Notes under the pieces: model-generated | Database searches by the model: none | Told to the model about the DNA's origin: nothing | The model's input: the letters and a program-made list of their open reading frames with translations, nothing else | Position numbers and translations under genes: made by a program | Shown: positions 47,718 to 58,114 of the stretch, piece after piece | Layout of the letters: each line of letters begins with the position of its first letter | How positions within the stretch are numbered: position 1 is the stretch's first letter | Assembly (NCBI GenBank): GCA_033807695.1 | Contig: CM066301.1 | Coordinates: forward strand, 3,224,001 to 3,288,000 | Origin: Daedaleopsis sinensis | Taxonomy: Eukaryota > Basidiomycota > Agaricomycetes > Polyporales > Polyporaceae | Length of the DNA: 64,000 bases | Reading direction: 5' to 3'

Positions 47718-49496
47718 ATGACACCCCGCGCTCCTCCTCCCAATCCGCACGTCGATTTCGGCGCCCCGAGCTGGCTCAACCATCTCCGGAGGTCGCTGCA
47801 GGGACCCCTACAGGCCGCCATCTACTCCGCACTTCTCGTCGCTCTCGCGCTATTCTCTCTCTCCCAAGCTTTTGCATTGGCCGCGCATGAACGTCTCTGC
47901 CGATTTTTGGGCCTCTCTCCGTGCCAGGTCCACGGTCCGAGAGAGAGCGCCGTTGTGATAGTGGGCGGAGATGACGGTGAGTTCGTCCGATTGGGAGCGA
48001 TTGCGACAGCGTGCTCACAAGCCTCACCCTCTCCCGGCGCATCGCGCGGATTTGCCTCGCAGACCTTGGCAGGCATCTCGCCCTCAACTTCTCCCAGCAG
48101 GGCTACACCGTCTTCGCGTTGTGTCCAGAGGACAGGCAGCTGGCAGGAGACACATCGAACGTGTCTTCAGTGAGCGAGACACTCGTCTGCTTCCCCTCGT
48201 CCCAGACTCGCTAAACGGCCTCGCGTCCTCAGCTCATACAGGAATGGCACCAGCGTATCAAGAGGTCCGGCGAGTCCACTCCCCCCTGGGGCTTGGTCGC
48301 CCCGATCGTGCTGGACATGACTTCCGGTGCGCAGCGCACCCGTGCGTTCGAGACCGTAGACGCATACTGCGCTACCCACTGTCTCCACCTTGTTGCGGTT
48401 ATCGTGCTTCCCGCGCCGAGCTTCATCGGTACGTGGGTGCAGCCACTCACTCGCCCTCCGCTCGGCTAACACGTGAAACTCGTCTGCACACACCCATACG
48501 CGCCCCCACTACATCGCCACTCGCGGTGTACCGAATATATCCATCTGCACGCCAAGCTCCCAAACCAGCACGGAGGGCAGCCCTCAGCATCTCGGCATGG
48601 GGCGACCTGGTCCGTGGGTTCCTTGTGGACCCTATATCCGTCGTCGAAGACTACGTGGGCCTCCTCTCGGCGGCGTCCGGACGGGTCGTTCTGCTGCTGG
48701 CGCGTGAGCTGCTATCGGGCTCGTCTGCTGCGCGCGCGCGTCGCATATCTGACGAACCTTCTTGGCACAGCCGCTCATCAGCCATGGATACCCTCCCTGC
48801 ACAGAGACGTTCTCCGCTCGGTCGCACGGTACCTGCGACAGGGCCTTGACGTATTAGGCATCAAGATCTCTCTTGTCGCTGTTGGGCCCTGCGCCCCGGT
48901 GTCCAAACCCGCCGAGCTCACGGGAAGTGAAACAGGGTGCGCCGTCGTCGTCACTCGAGCCTTCGAGGCCAGTCTAGTCGGTCCACTCATCTGTGCCTAT
49001 CACGGACGCAGTCTCGCACCAGTGTCTGCTCCGAAACAACGTGGTGGTAAGCAGGAGTGCTTCCTCTGTATGCACTGCTTCGTAAGTTCATCAGGAATCT
49101 CAGTCTACATTCCGAGCCTCCGAAACACGATCGAAGATGTTCTGTCACGGTTCGCCGTCCGTCATGAAGACGTGTGGCACGTAGTGCAGCGGGTTGTGCT
49201 ATCGAGGTCGGTTATCGTCAAACGATCGTTGCGGAGCGGTAAGAACTCATAGGCAGGCAGGCACCCCAGCAGGGACTACACAATTGGCCTACACGCGGCC
49301 TTACAGGAATTCTATGAGTCCCTTCCGACATCTTTACATCTCTGCCTGCAGTCTATCGTTCCCTACTTCTCCTGACTTGCTTCTGCGTCCAGCCGATGTG
49401 GCCACATGGGTGTTTAATGTGAATATCGGGCCCCGATTAGATGCTCTCATAGACGGTGCGACGCAACGCGGTCCTAAAAAATTGGGTGAGAAGTGA
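47718..49496 (+). CDS. DUF1776 family protein (SDR-like fold)
   Basis: Exons 47718..47976, 48063..48169, 48233..48428, about 48557..48703, 48771..49046 and 49095..49238 join in phase. The last exon (about 49267..49496) is less certain. After a Pro-rich start there is one membrane-like segment (AAIYSALLVALALFSLSQAF). Then comes a dinucleotide-fold region: SAVVIVGGDD, DLGRHLALNFSQQGYTVFAL, WGLVAPIVLDMTSGAQRTRA, LHLVAVIVLPAPSFI, LLSAASGRVVLLLA and LDVLGIKISLVAVGPC. This is the pattern of fungal DUF1776 proteins, which look like divergent short-chain dehydrogenases. The acidic end of the first strand (GGDD) lacks the usual GxxxGxG loop, so cofactor binding is doubtful. Its 3' end overlaps the minus-strand ALKBH7-like gene by about 50 bases. 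Confidence 0.75.
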
Positions 49497-50518
49497 GAAG
49501 CATTCGACCACCCGGTCGACCACGAGGATGGAAAAGCCTACACGAATCATGATGCTTAGACGCTGTCGCCCGTCACTCAACTGGCCGCCGTCATTTTTCA
49601 GGATGGAATGCTGATAATCGTATCGAACTGTATCTCTGAGAGAACGTCAGTGCTTCGTATCCTACGGTCGCGCCGCCACTTACTTCTGCAAGTACACGCT
49701 TCCCGAGGAGAGCTGTATCTCGTAGCGCTTCCCCGGGCTCGTGGACTTGCTCTCCAATCGCAGCGTTCGCTCGTCGCCGAGAGATACGCCTATTATCCAG
49801 GTGCTAAACATAGTATTAGTATGACGATCTTCACCTCGCGGATGCGCTGGCTGCGACACCGGTGACGCACCCGCTCGCCTCCACATTGTCGACATGCGGC
49901 TGGAAAGGAGCGCGTCTCAGCTAGATGTTGGGGCCCGTACGCGCAGCAGTGAGGTGTTCATGACGCACAAGGATCTCCCCGTCCGATGCGAGGTGCAGTA
50001 TGTGCGTCTGCGTGTCCTGCTCAGGGTGGATGTCCCGGAGCCTCTCTAGGAGCGGTATCACCTCAGGCACGTCTTCAGGCCATGAGGTAACGTGCATTTC
50101 CCGGTAGCGTTTGATCACACCGTCGAAGTGACCCTGGCGTAGTGGGGTAAGTGATCAGCCTGCGGGATACTCGGAACCCAAACGTAGACGCTGTAGCTGG
50201 ACGTGCCTCTTGGAAGTCGTAGAACTCGTCTGGGAGGAAAAGGGACTGCACCGGGCTCAACGACGTGGCGCGTGCGGCCGCCGAGGGGCTACGCAGATAC
50301 TCCCTTCTGCGGCGTCGCACTTTCCCACTTTCCATACCGTCCAATTTCCGTAGAGCAGCTTTGAGTAGCACGGCCTGTTCGTCGACTGTGAAGAAATCAG
50401 GGAAGAATGCGAAGTCCTCGGGCAGTGACACAACTGGGGTGCTGAGGTGTCTGCGAGCAGCACACGATGGTCGGGTCCGCATGTGTGGCTGCCAGACGGC
50501 CCTGCAGACTCGCAACAT
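49447..50518 (-). CDS. AlkB-like 2-oxoglutarate/iron dioxygenase, ALKBH7 type
   Basis: Minus-strand gene starting at 50518 with an Arg-rich, acidic-free leader (MLRVCRAVWQPHMRTRPSCA) that looks like a mitochondrial presequence. Conserved blocks follow: DFAFFPDFFTVDEQAVLLKA, LFLPDEFYDFQE, HFDGVIKRYREMHVTSWP, HPEQDTQTHILHLASDGEI, IIGVSLGDERTLRLE, YEIQLSSGSVYLQ, RDTVRYDYQHSIL, and RLSIMIRD, with the stop at 49447 after a final splice. The IMIRD arginine is the expected 2-oxoglutarate ligand. The iron-binding HxD lies in the exon border near 49900 and was not read cleanly. In animals ALKBH7 acts in mitochondria. The donor after YDFQE near 50200 is uncertain. Confidence 0.8.
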
Positions 50519-51858
50519 GGCTTAGAGCGCTGCGGGCGAGAACGACTGTAGTGGTCGAGGAGTCCGAACTAAGGCACCGAGCATTGAATCGAGTTGTCAG
50601 TTAATGTAGGCGCTAGCTTACAGCACCGCCCGGATTCTGCCGAAGAACCCTTTGTGGCGCTCCAGCCCCTGGACCGTTCTTGTACGTAGTCCGGTGGTCG
50701 CCTGGTAGTCGTCTGGACCCGCCCCGAGAGTCGGAGGGAGGCCCGTATCGAGTACAGAGTGAGCGGTACGCTCGTAGAACTCGAGGATGCAAGCTGGTCG
50801 CTGTACACTGCGCTCACTTGATACAACTGAGAGGTACGACGTCAGATGATGTCCAGACTTTTACCGAAATGACTTTTGGCCGACCGAGGATACCAAAAGG
50901 ACACAAGCGTTTCAGCGTCAACACTCTCCGGCACATCGGGAGCGCTCATGATGATTAGGTTAGACGGTCATAATTCAACCACAGGACTCGAAACACAAAT
51001 GCGCCCGACGGGCGTATCTCTACAGGGCGAATGCTTCGAACTTGGAAGTAGCATATGATTTCGAGAGCCAGGGTATAATTGGTTGTGCTTTCCTTGCCAG
51101 CCAATGGGAAGTGGCAGTTATGCGCGGTGGGAGAAGCCGCGGTGACGGTGGCTAAGTCTCCAATATTCTATGTTCCCGTGCATGGAGAGCCACCCGTGCA
51201 TGGAGACATCTGTGAGCCTAGGCTAATCCCACGAGGAAATCGGCCAAGACGTACATCCTGATGACAATGCGCAAACGTCGAGCCATCAATTCCGCAGGGT
51301 ATGGGGCCGTTGTACCTCAGTTCGACAGGGTTGCACGAAACAAGAGAGTCTCTCCGCCGATGGGCACCTCAGAAAACACTTCTAGGTTCTTGAGGCGTCA
51401 CGTCCGTAAGCTTCCAAGAGGGTGCGGCAGTATTTCACATCCCAGTGATAGAAGGACTCACTGAATGGGAGTGTTGTTTTGCAGCGGGCTTGGCGAGTGT
51501 TTCGTAGCCACGGAGGCCGACCGCCGCATCAGTGCAAACTTTTGGGTTGTGAAAGCGTCAGCAACAACAAGCTTCCAAAACTCACGTAGGACCGCTCTGG
51601 ATGCCTACTGGACAGGCGGCGAGGTCCTACAGGGCAATGCGCAACCGGCGCCGCACGGGTGGGCGTTCAGTATAGCTCTGTCAACTCGAAACATTGGAAG
51701 TGGCGTGGGTGGGTTTCCCAGGCGTGACTAGAAGTCACACGTGTTACGCGCCCGAGATGCCGAAGCGGAAGCGGCGTGTCCCCCGCGTCTTCTGCCGCGT
51801 CCACGGTCGTCCACGGCTCGCTCTGCGCATTGCTCGATGCTTCACCCTGCGCCTTTGG
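50519..51858. other. Intergenic, divergent promoter region
   Basis: Between the ALKBH7-like and carrier-like start codons only short frames on either strand are seen (for example 50680-50958 and 51465-51731). No family resemblance or splice continuity was found. Confidence 0.45.
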
Positions 51859-53199
51859 ATGTCGGCCAAAGATGACGATGGAACCATCCAGCAGCAATCG
51901 AACTCCTTCTACGCTGCACTCGCTCGAACGGCGACGCGTAGCTTAGCCCTCTACTTCTCCAGGCCGGTGAGGCTCTTCCGACCTTCGAAAGGTGCGCGGC
52001 CAAGGTCTGGTTGGCTCTCGAGTCGTGCGTGAGCTGATACGTTCCCGTCTAGTCAGCGGATGGCATTCATTGCGCGGACTCGCCCAGAACCATGGCCAAT
52101 CGCTCTCCCCCCAATACATCTCATGGCTGGTCAAAGAACACGGTGTGCGTGCGTCTTGCCTTTCTTCGCGACGTCCCCTCCCCATCTCATTGTCATTGTC
52201 CCGATGAACTACTCAGCTGTCGGTGATTCCTAAGCACTTCGTCCCTCCCATGCTTGTCAACGGCCTTCTTGGCGTCGTTCTCTGGGAATCATATTCTGCG
52301 GCCTCGAGCCAGCTGGAGCCGTACCTCTCTGCGCACCCGACAGCCCTGGCCGCCGCATCTGGTGCACTTGCAGGCGGCGCGCAGGCGATCGTTGCAGCCC
52401 CCGCCGAGAACATGCGCTTCGCACTCGAAGGCACCTCGCCTGCGACCGGCTGGCACGACGCATGGAAGGAAGTCTTCTTGAGGACCGAACCCATGACCAC
52501 CCTGCCGCGCGCGGAGCAGCTCTCAGAAGCGCGACAGGTCCGCGAGTGGATGAGGGACGTAGGCGAGATGGCGGGTCGCGGCTGGGACGGCTGGGGCTGG
52601 GGCTGTGCGAAGGACGTTTGTGGTATGTGCGGCGGGCATTGCTCATTCATTCCCTGCACGTACGATCGATATCTGAGCCCTTTTCGCGCCCTCGCCGCGT
52701 GCACGCGTCCCGTACAGGTTTTGCCGTCTTCTTCGCTCTCTTCGACATCACCCGCAGGTGCGCTGCCCGGACGAAGACGTTTGCCCAAGATCTCGTGGAC
52801 CACACGTCGCCCGAGTCCGCGGCCGACAGACAGCGCTTCTCCGCGCTCCGGCGCCACACCCCGCGCATCGCGCACGCAACCACCCTCGTCGCCGGGGGTG
52901 CTATCGCGGGGCTCGCGTACGAGCTCGTGTCGCGCCCCTGGGACGCGGCGCGCAAGGCGGTCCACATTGATCGACTAGCGCTCGCTCGCGATCAGCACTC
53001 CGTTACAGCCATCATCGCGCGGAAAGCCCGCGAAGACGGCGTCTTCTCATTCTTCGCGAACCCTACCCGTGCGCCACATGACCCCTCTACACCGCGCACT
53101 CGCCGGCGACTGAATACTGCCTTGCGGACGTTGGGACGTGTTGGGCCCTGGGGAGTGGGCTTTCTGGTGTGGGAAGCGGTTGGGCCTGGGTTGTCTTAG
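51859..53199 (+). CDS. Mitochondrial carrier-like protein, degenerate
   Basis: Model: join(51859..51991, 52053..52144, 52217..52622, 52718..53199), 1113 bases, 370 residues, in phase. The start at 51859 (MSAKDDDGTIQQ) was taken because the frame upstream is rich in basic residues and lacks conservation. Three carrier-type signatures can be read: SRPVRLFRP (degenerate), APAENMRFALEG (matches Px[DE]xx[RK]) and SRPWDAARK (matches). Between them are hydrophobic segments such as LVNGLLGVVLWESYSAAS, AAASGALAGGAQAIVAAPAE, GFAVFFALFDITRR, TLVAGGAIAGLAYELVS and GPWGVGFLVWEAVGPGLS. The middle repeat is broken by a long acidic/Gly-Trp insert. Substrate cannot be assigned; probably in the inner or outer mitochondrial membrane. 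Confidence 0.78.
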
Positions 53200-56100
53200 A
53201 GTACATTCTATTGCTGTCCAATAGGACGTTGTATCATTGCTAGTAGAACTATGGCATGGCCACCCCCTTCTCAAATTGTATTGAAGGACGGCGATAGTAA
53301 GGGCTGCATATGAACGCGCGGTGAGTAGTTGTGACTACCTGCATGAGTCACGAATGAGCGCAGCGCGCGCGAGTCGTGGCTTGCGGTTCGGGGAGTACAT
53401 AGATCAATCTATACTGTGGGTCCACGCTAATGAACAGCATAGCAGATAGTAATACGTACGCGACGTAGTGGGACTGTGCTGCTTGCGGCAACGGCATGGC
53501 GTACACACCTCGTAAATTCAACGTGCAAAGGATGTGTTGTGTGGCGTTAAGCGATGAGAGATGCCTATTAGGCTCGGTATATCGTGTGCTGATTGGGTCA
53601 AAGGCATGGCGGAAACAGCCGGATAGGGTGTGCGATGTATCGGCCTCCGGTCTCGGCCACGAAACCACTGGATACAGCCGCGCTGGAAGAACTGCAAGCA
53701 AGACGGGCTTGTCAGAGATCATCCAGTGGCAAGCATTCGCCGTCCACCAAAGAGCTGACACCATCGAATGCGTCTGTGAGCAGGGGAGGCCACTGCAAAT
53801 CCTGACGCGCTTCACAGCGCCACCCACTTCCCGGTATGCTGAATCGTTTCTTTTGGTACTGCCCTGTGAAAACCGACCGGAGGTGTTGATAAGAGTTGTC
53901 TACAGTCATCCTGCGCCGCGAGAGGAGTGGTGGTGGGCGGTGTATACACCTCTGGTACGGCGGATCCACCCGGGGTCCGGCTGCCATAGGTTCGGACCTT
54001 CGTTGGGTAGTACTAACTCGGTTTCGGGCATAACCCCATCCTTCTCACAGGTTCAGAACCCCGCGGATGTTCGGTTCTCCCCCGCTAGCCGCTAAAAGCA
54101 GCGGGTGCAGTGAGAGTACGTGCATATTCTAGGGCGCACGGTGAGTCTTGTATTCGCTGTTTCAAGGTGAGGGATGAGGGAGAGTTCCGGCGAGTGATCC
54201 CTGACCTTCTGGATTCCTCTAGGGAGAGGCCGGGGCGCTGCAGAAGGACGAGCGTGAGTTTCTTCACTGCCGTCACGGTTAGACACTCACTGCATCAGTC
54301 GCATGTTAGGCTGCGACGATGGCATGAAACTGATCATCCCAGTACCAGTGTCAATGGCCGTCGGTCGGTTAATGTGTGCACGATATTGAAGGCAGGGCAA
54401 GAAAGAGTTCAAGGGTCATGAGGATCGTCAGGAACGCCGTAAATGGCGGCGTCTCAAGCACCAGCTACAGAACCCTGGTACGTTTTCCCATCGTCCGTGG
54501 AGAGGGGGATGAGGGTCCAGTCGCATCTGAATTGGTTCATACGTCCGCCGGCAGAGTTAAATGAAAGCATGGCCTCACCGCACCGCGAAATCTCGAGGAT
54601 CGGCGCATACTGCAAGTCGCCCAGCCAGTCGTGCAACGGGAACAACGGGCGTGCACGTACGAAGATCGGCATGCCTTGTGAAAGCAACGTGGATGTCTTG
54701 AAGCCTCGGGCTCTCGTCGGACGACGCAAGCTACAGTGGCCGCGGATCCCACATAAATCCAAGGGATGGCAATCGGATGGCAAGGCGAGGAGGTTCAAGG
54801 AAGACATGTAGTACGGCACCTGCTGCAAATCCCCTCGCCTCCTCGGAGTCCGCCGTCCCGTGAAGGATCCAGGAGCAACAAGGCGACTAGCCGTTTGGGA
54901 TACGCCGTGTTCCATGGGAGGTGTGTGGCCATGGCGTTGGAAGAAGGTCGACACCGCGGCGAAGGTGGTGGATAGCACGCTGCGTCGGTGTCTGAATGTC
55001 GCGGAGTTGAGGTCGGATTCCAAACCTGGTCTTGGAGGATGGGAACGTGATTTGATAGTCCGTGTTCACAGACATAACGCCGCTCCATATGGGCAGGAAG
55101 GGTACGACCCGGTCGTCAGTGTGGAGACATACGATGAGCCATTTTTGCTGCTCCAGTCTCCTCTCGTGGTAGCGGTGAAGTGTGTTGAGGTAGCCGCCGA
55201 CTCGGTGATTGGGGAAAGTCGGTCGTCAGGAAGAGTCCGAAGACACCGTTCGGCGGTGGATACACAGCTCGTCGTCGTCTGCATCATACATTGGCGCCGG
55301 GGGCCAAGACATTCGGGGCTATTCTATAATTCCCTCGAGCCAGGCGTGGTGGATAGACCGACAAAAACGGGTGGATGATAGAGGACGGAGGGCAAGGAGG
55401 AATTGGAGCGGCGAACTGACAAGAAGACCGAGATACACGAGGTTTTTTCTTAGATGCATGCGACAAGTCTAGAACTAATATTGTCCGTCGCATCAGTCCA
55501 CCGCGAAACACCGTCCGTCCCTCTGACCTGTACTGGTCAGGTCCATCCGCACGCACTGACTGTTCACACCCAGCGCCCCGTGCACACCGTTGGCCACGCC
55601 GAATGCGCAGCGACAAAAGATGAAGGTCCCAATGGAACTTCCTTCCATACTCGCTATCGCTCACGTCACTTCCCGTATCTGGAGCGGACAGATACCTTGC
55701 CCGTCGCCGTTGATGGAAGTAGGACTGCAATTGTCGGCTATTTCCTATACCGTACAGAGAATGGTACACGTACAACCCGACCCACCTCTTGCGAGCCCCC
55801 CCGAACTCTGTAACATAAGAGCTCTCATCTCCGGAGCTTCTGACCGGTTCGCCAGCGCACAGAATGTGCCAGTGGATGGTCTAGACCTGGGCAGGCGAGA
55901 CGGGGTGTTTTTGACAAGGGCACCGGATCATCTTGAACGTTCTTCCAAGTCCGAGGATAGCTAGCGGCCGGATATCATAGTGATAAGAAACATATGATGT
56001 TTATACCTCCGCCGTTGGGTGGCTCGAGACAGGGCGTCGGCGCTGCGCGCATTCCGAGTCCAACGTGGTGAGCTGCGTGATGCTGTACGGCTCCACGCTG

Positions 56101-56482
56101 ACTGACCTTGCCTAGCTCACATGCTCGGGGAAGGGTGTCGGTCGTGGACATCGGAGCGGCTGGACTGTGGATTTCATCTTCGGGAATGGAGTACGCGAGG
56201 AGTGTGCCGTTATAAAAGCTCCCGACACCGACACACGAGGAGCGGGGCGGGGTGCTCGGGAGTGAGGCGGATCAGGCGGATCAGGCGGGAGACGCGACTC
56301 GCGCGACGAGGCTAACGCGGCTCACGTGGTCGAGGCGCGTGAGATTTCTCGTATCTTCGATCGCGATCCGCTCTCTGTCGCCCGTCCCGCGTCCCCGCCC
56401 TCATAACTCCAGCCCCCGCGTGCTCGTCTCTTGCGTCCTCCATCTCGCACACACACATCGCGTATACTCGTCTCGCTCGAAC
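53200..56482. other. Gene-poor 3.3 kb region with unassigned frames
   Basis: The region has several frames of 120-190 codons on the minus strand (54454-55023, 55066-55287, 55284-55775) and mirror frames on the plus strand (53496-54095, 54860-55378). None shows a start, splice chain and family together. They may be a decayed gene, as the minus-strand frames follow each other closely. The last 300 bases hold the CHORD gene promoter. Confidence 0.4.
56211..56218 (+). promoter_or_regulatory. TATA box upstream of CHORD gene
   Basis: TATAAAAG, 265 bases before the start codon at 56483. A TTCGGGAA palindrome at 56179-56186 lies just upstream and is a minimal heat shock element unit. Confidence 0.45.
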
Positions 56483-57870
56483 ATGGTCCACTGCACGCAC
56501 AGAGGTTGCAATCAGGAGTACGAGCCGGACAAGAACGGTCCGGAGAGCTGCACTTACCACCCTGGCGCACCCATCTTTCATGAGGGTCTCAAGTCTTGGT
56601 CGTGCTGCTCGGACGTCAACAAACCTGTACTGGACTTCGATGAGTTCATGCAGATTGAGGTAGGCAGAGCAGGCCAAAGGGCGCGACCAAGGTGAGGCTG
56701 AGCATACATCCATCCATGTAGGGCTGCACCACCGGCCAACATACCGATGAGGCCCCGAAGGCTCTCCCACCGAAGCCAGCACCCCAAGTCAGTCTCAACA
56801 TGACCGCCTCATCAGGCGCATCTGAGACCTACTCGTCCGGTCCTGGGATGAGTACAACTTCAAGGGCGCCACCAGAAGCAGCACCCGTACCGAAGTTTGA
56901 GGAAGAAGAAGACGATCCTTCCGCACAGGTACCCGCCGGCACCCAGTGCCGCCACAATGGCTGCAAGACTGTTTACGAGAGCGACGAGCTGCACCGCACG
57001 GAAGGAGGCGAGGCTGCGGAATGTACATACCACCCGAAGCCGGTAAGCTTCCATACGCTTCATAGCAATCAAGTTGACGCGGCCATTCACACACCTCGTC
57101 TAACCGTGCAGCCCATCTTCCACGAAGGCAGCAAGGTATGCTGATCGCTAGCATGTCACGCTCATGTGTGCCCGGTTCTCAACGTCGACAAGGGTTATTT
57201 ATGCTGCAAACGGCGCGTCCTCGAGTTCGACGAGTTCTTGAGGATCGAGGGCTGCAAGAAAGGGCGCCACGTCTTTGTTCCGAAGGCGAAGGCAGCACCG
57301 GTGAGTAGTTTGAACGCCTAATGTTGCCGCTAGCGCGACCACACGCTTATACATTGGTCAACAGGAAGAGGAAGAATTCACACAATGCCGCATTGATCAC
57401 TATCAAACCCCGACAGAGGTCCACGCCTCGGTGTTTGCGAAGAAGGCCAATCCCGACACCTCCACAGTCAGGATTGAGGAGAACGAGGTACGGTGACGCC
57501 ATTTCTTCTCTTCCAACAGTTGAGCTGATCACGCATTCACAGGTACATCTTGATCTACTCCTCCCAGCATCAAAACGGTTCCGCAAGACGTTGCAGCTAT
57601 GGGGGCCGGTCAACGTTGCAGAGTCGTCGTTCAAGTTCTATGGCACCAAGGTATGTACGCGTCCTTGCTCTCTAGGTATATGTTCTCTGAACCGAGAGGG
57701 AACAGCTGGAGCTCAAGCTGAAGAAGCAAGATAACCGCAGCTGGACACTGCTGGAAAAGACCGATCGAGACCTTGGCAACATAAACTTTACGTTCGGCGT
57801 TGGCGGGCGTACAGGGACGATCGGCGCGAAGTCCCTTGTCCTCGATGACGCCAACAAGGCTCGCACATAA
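56483..57870 (+). CDS. CHORD and CS domain protein (RAR1/CHP-1 type cochaperone)
   Basis: Model: join(56483..56659, 56722..57042, 57112..57135, 57193..57300, 57365..57487, 57543..57650, 57706..57870), 1026 bases, 341 residues; all introns are in phase 0. The first CHORD zinc domain (residues 4-63) begins CTHRGCNQEYEPD and includes GAPIFHEGLKSWSCC and LDFDEFMQIEGC. The second (about 128-200) has CRHNGCKTVYES, PIFHEGSKGYLCCKR and VLEFDEFLRIEGC. A CS domain (about 250-335) follows with VHLDLLLPASKRF, SSFKFYGTKLELKLKKQ and RSWTLLEK. Proteins with this order bind Hsp90 and act with Sgt1. In animals they are called CHORDC1/melusin, in plants RAR1 lacks the CS part. Cytosolic. Confidence 0.95.
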
Positions 57871-58114
57871 AATAGAACAGGAATGGCATACATACATACA
57901 TCCAACGTAATGTAGGACACTGTGTGACCGGGTAAATGGACAATCCGCCAACTCGTTTCGTCATCGTACTGTATTCTCATCAAGTCCGACGTTGGGCCGG
58001 GGTCAAACAAATACTGTGGCAGAAGAGCAGTGTGTGTGCGTATCGGATAGCGTGTCGTCTACATAAATGCCTACGATCTAACAACCAAGTTGAAGTATTC
58101 TAACGATTATACGA

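Noticed and set aside
54454..55023. 189-codon minus-strand frame
   Set aside because: No recognisable domain, no clear splice partner, and a competing plus-strand frame of similar length; kept only as a possible decayed gene.
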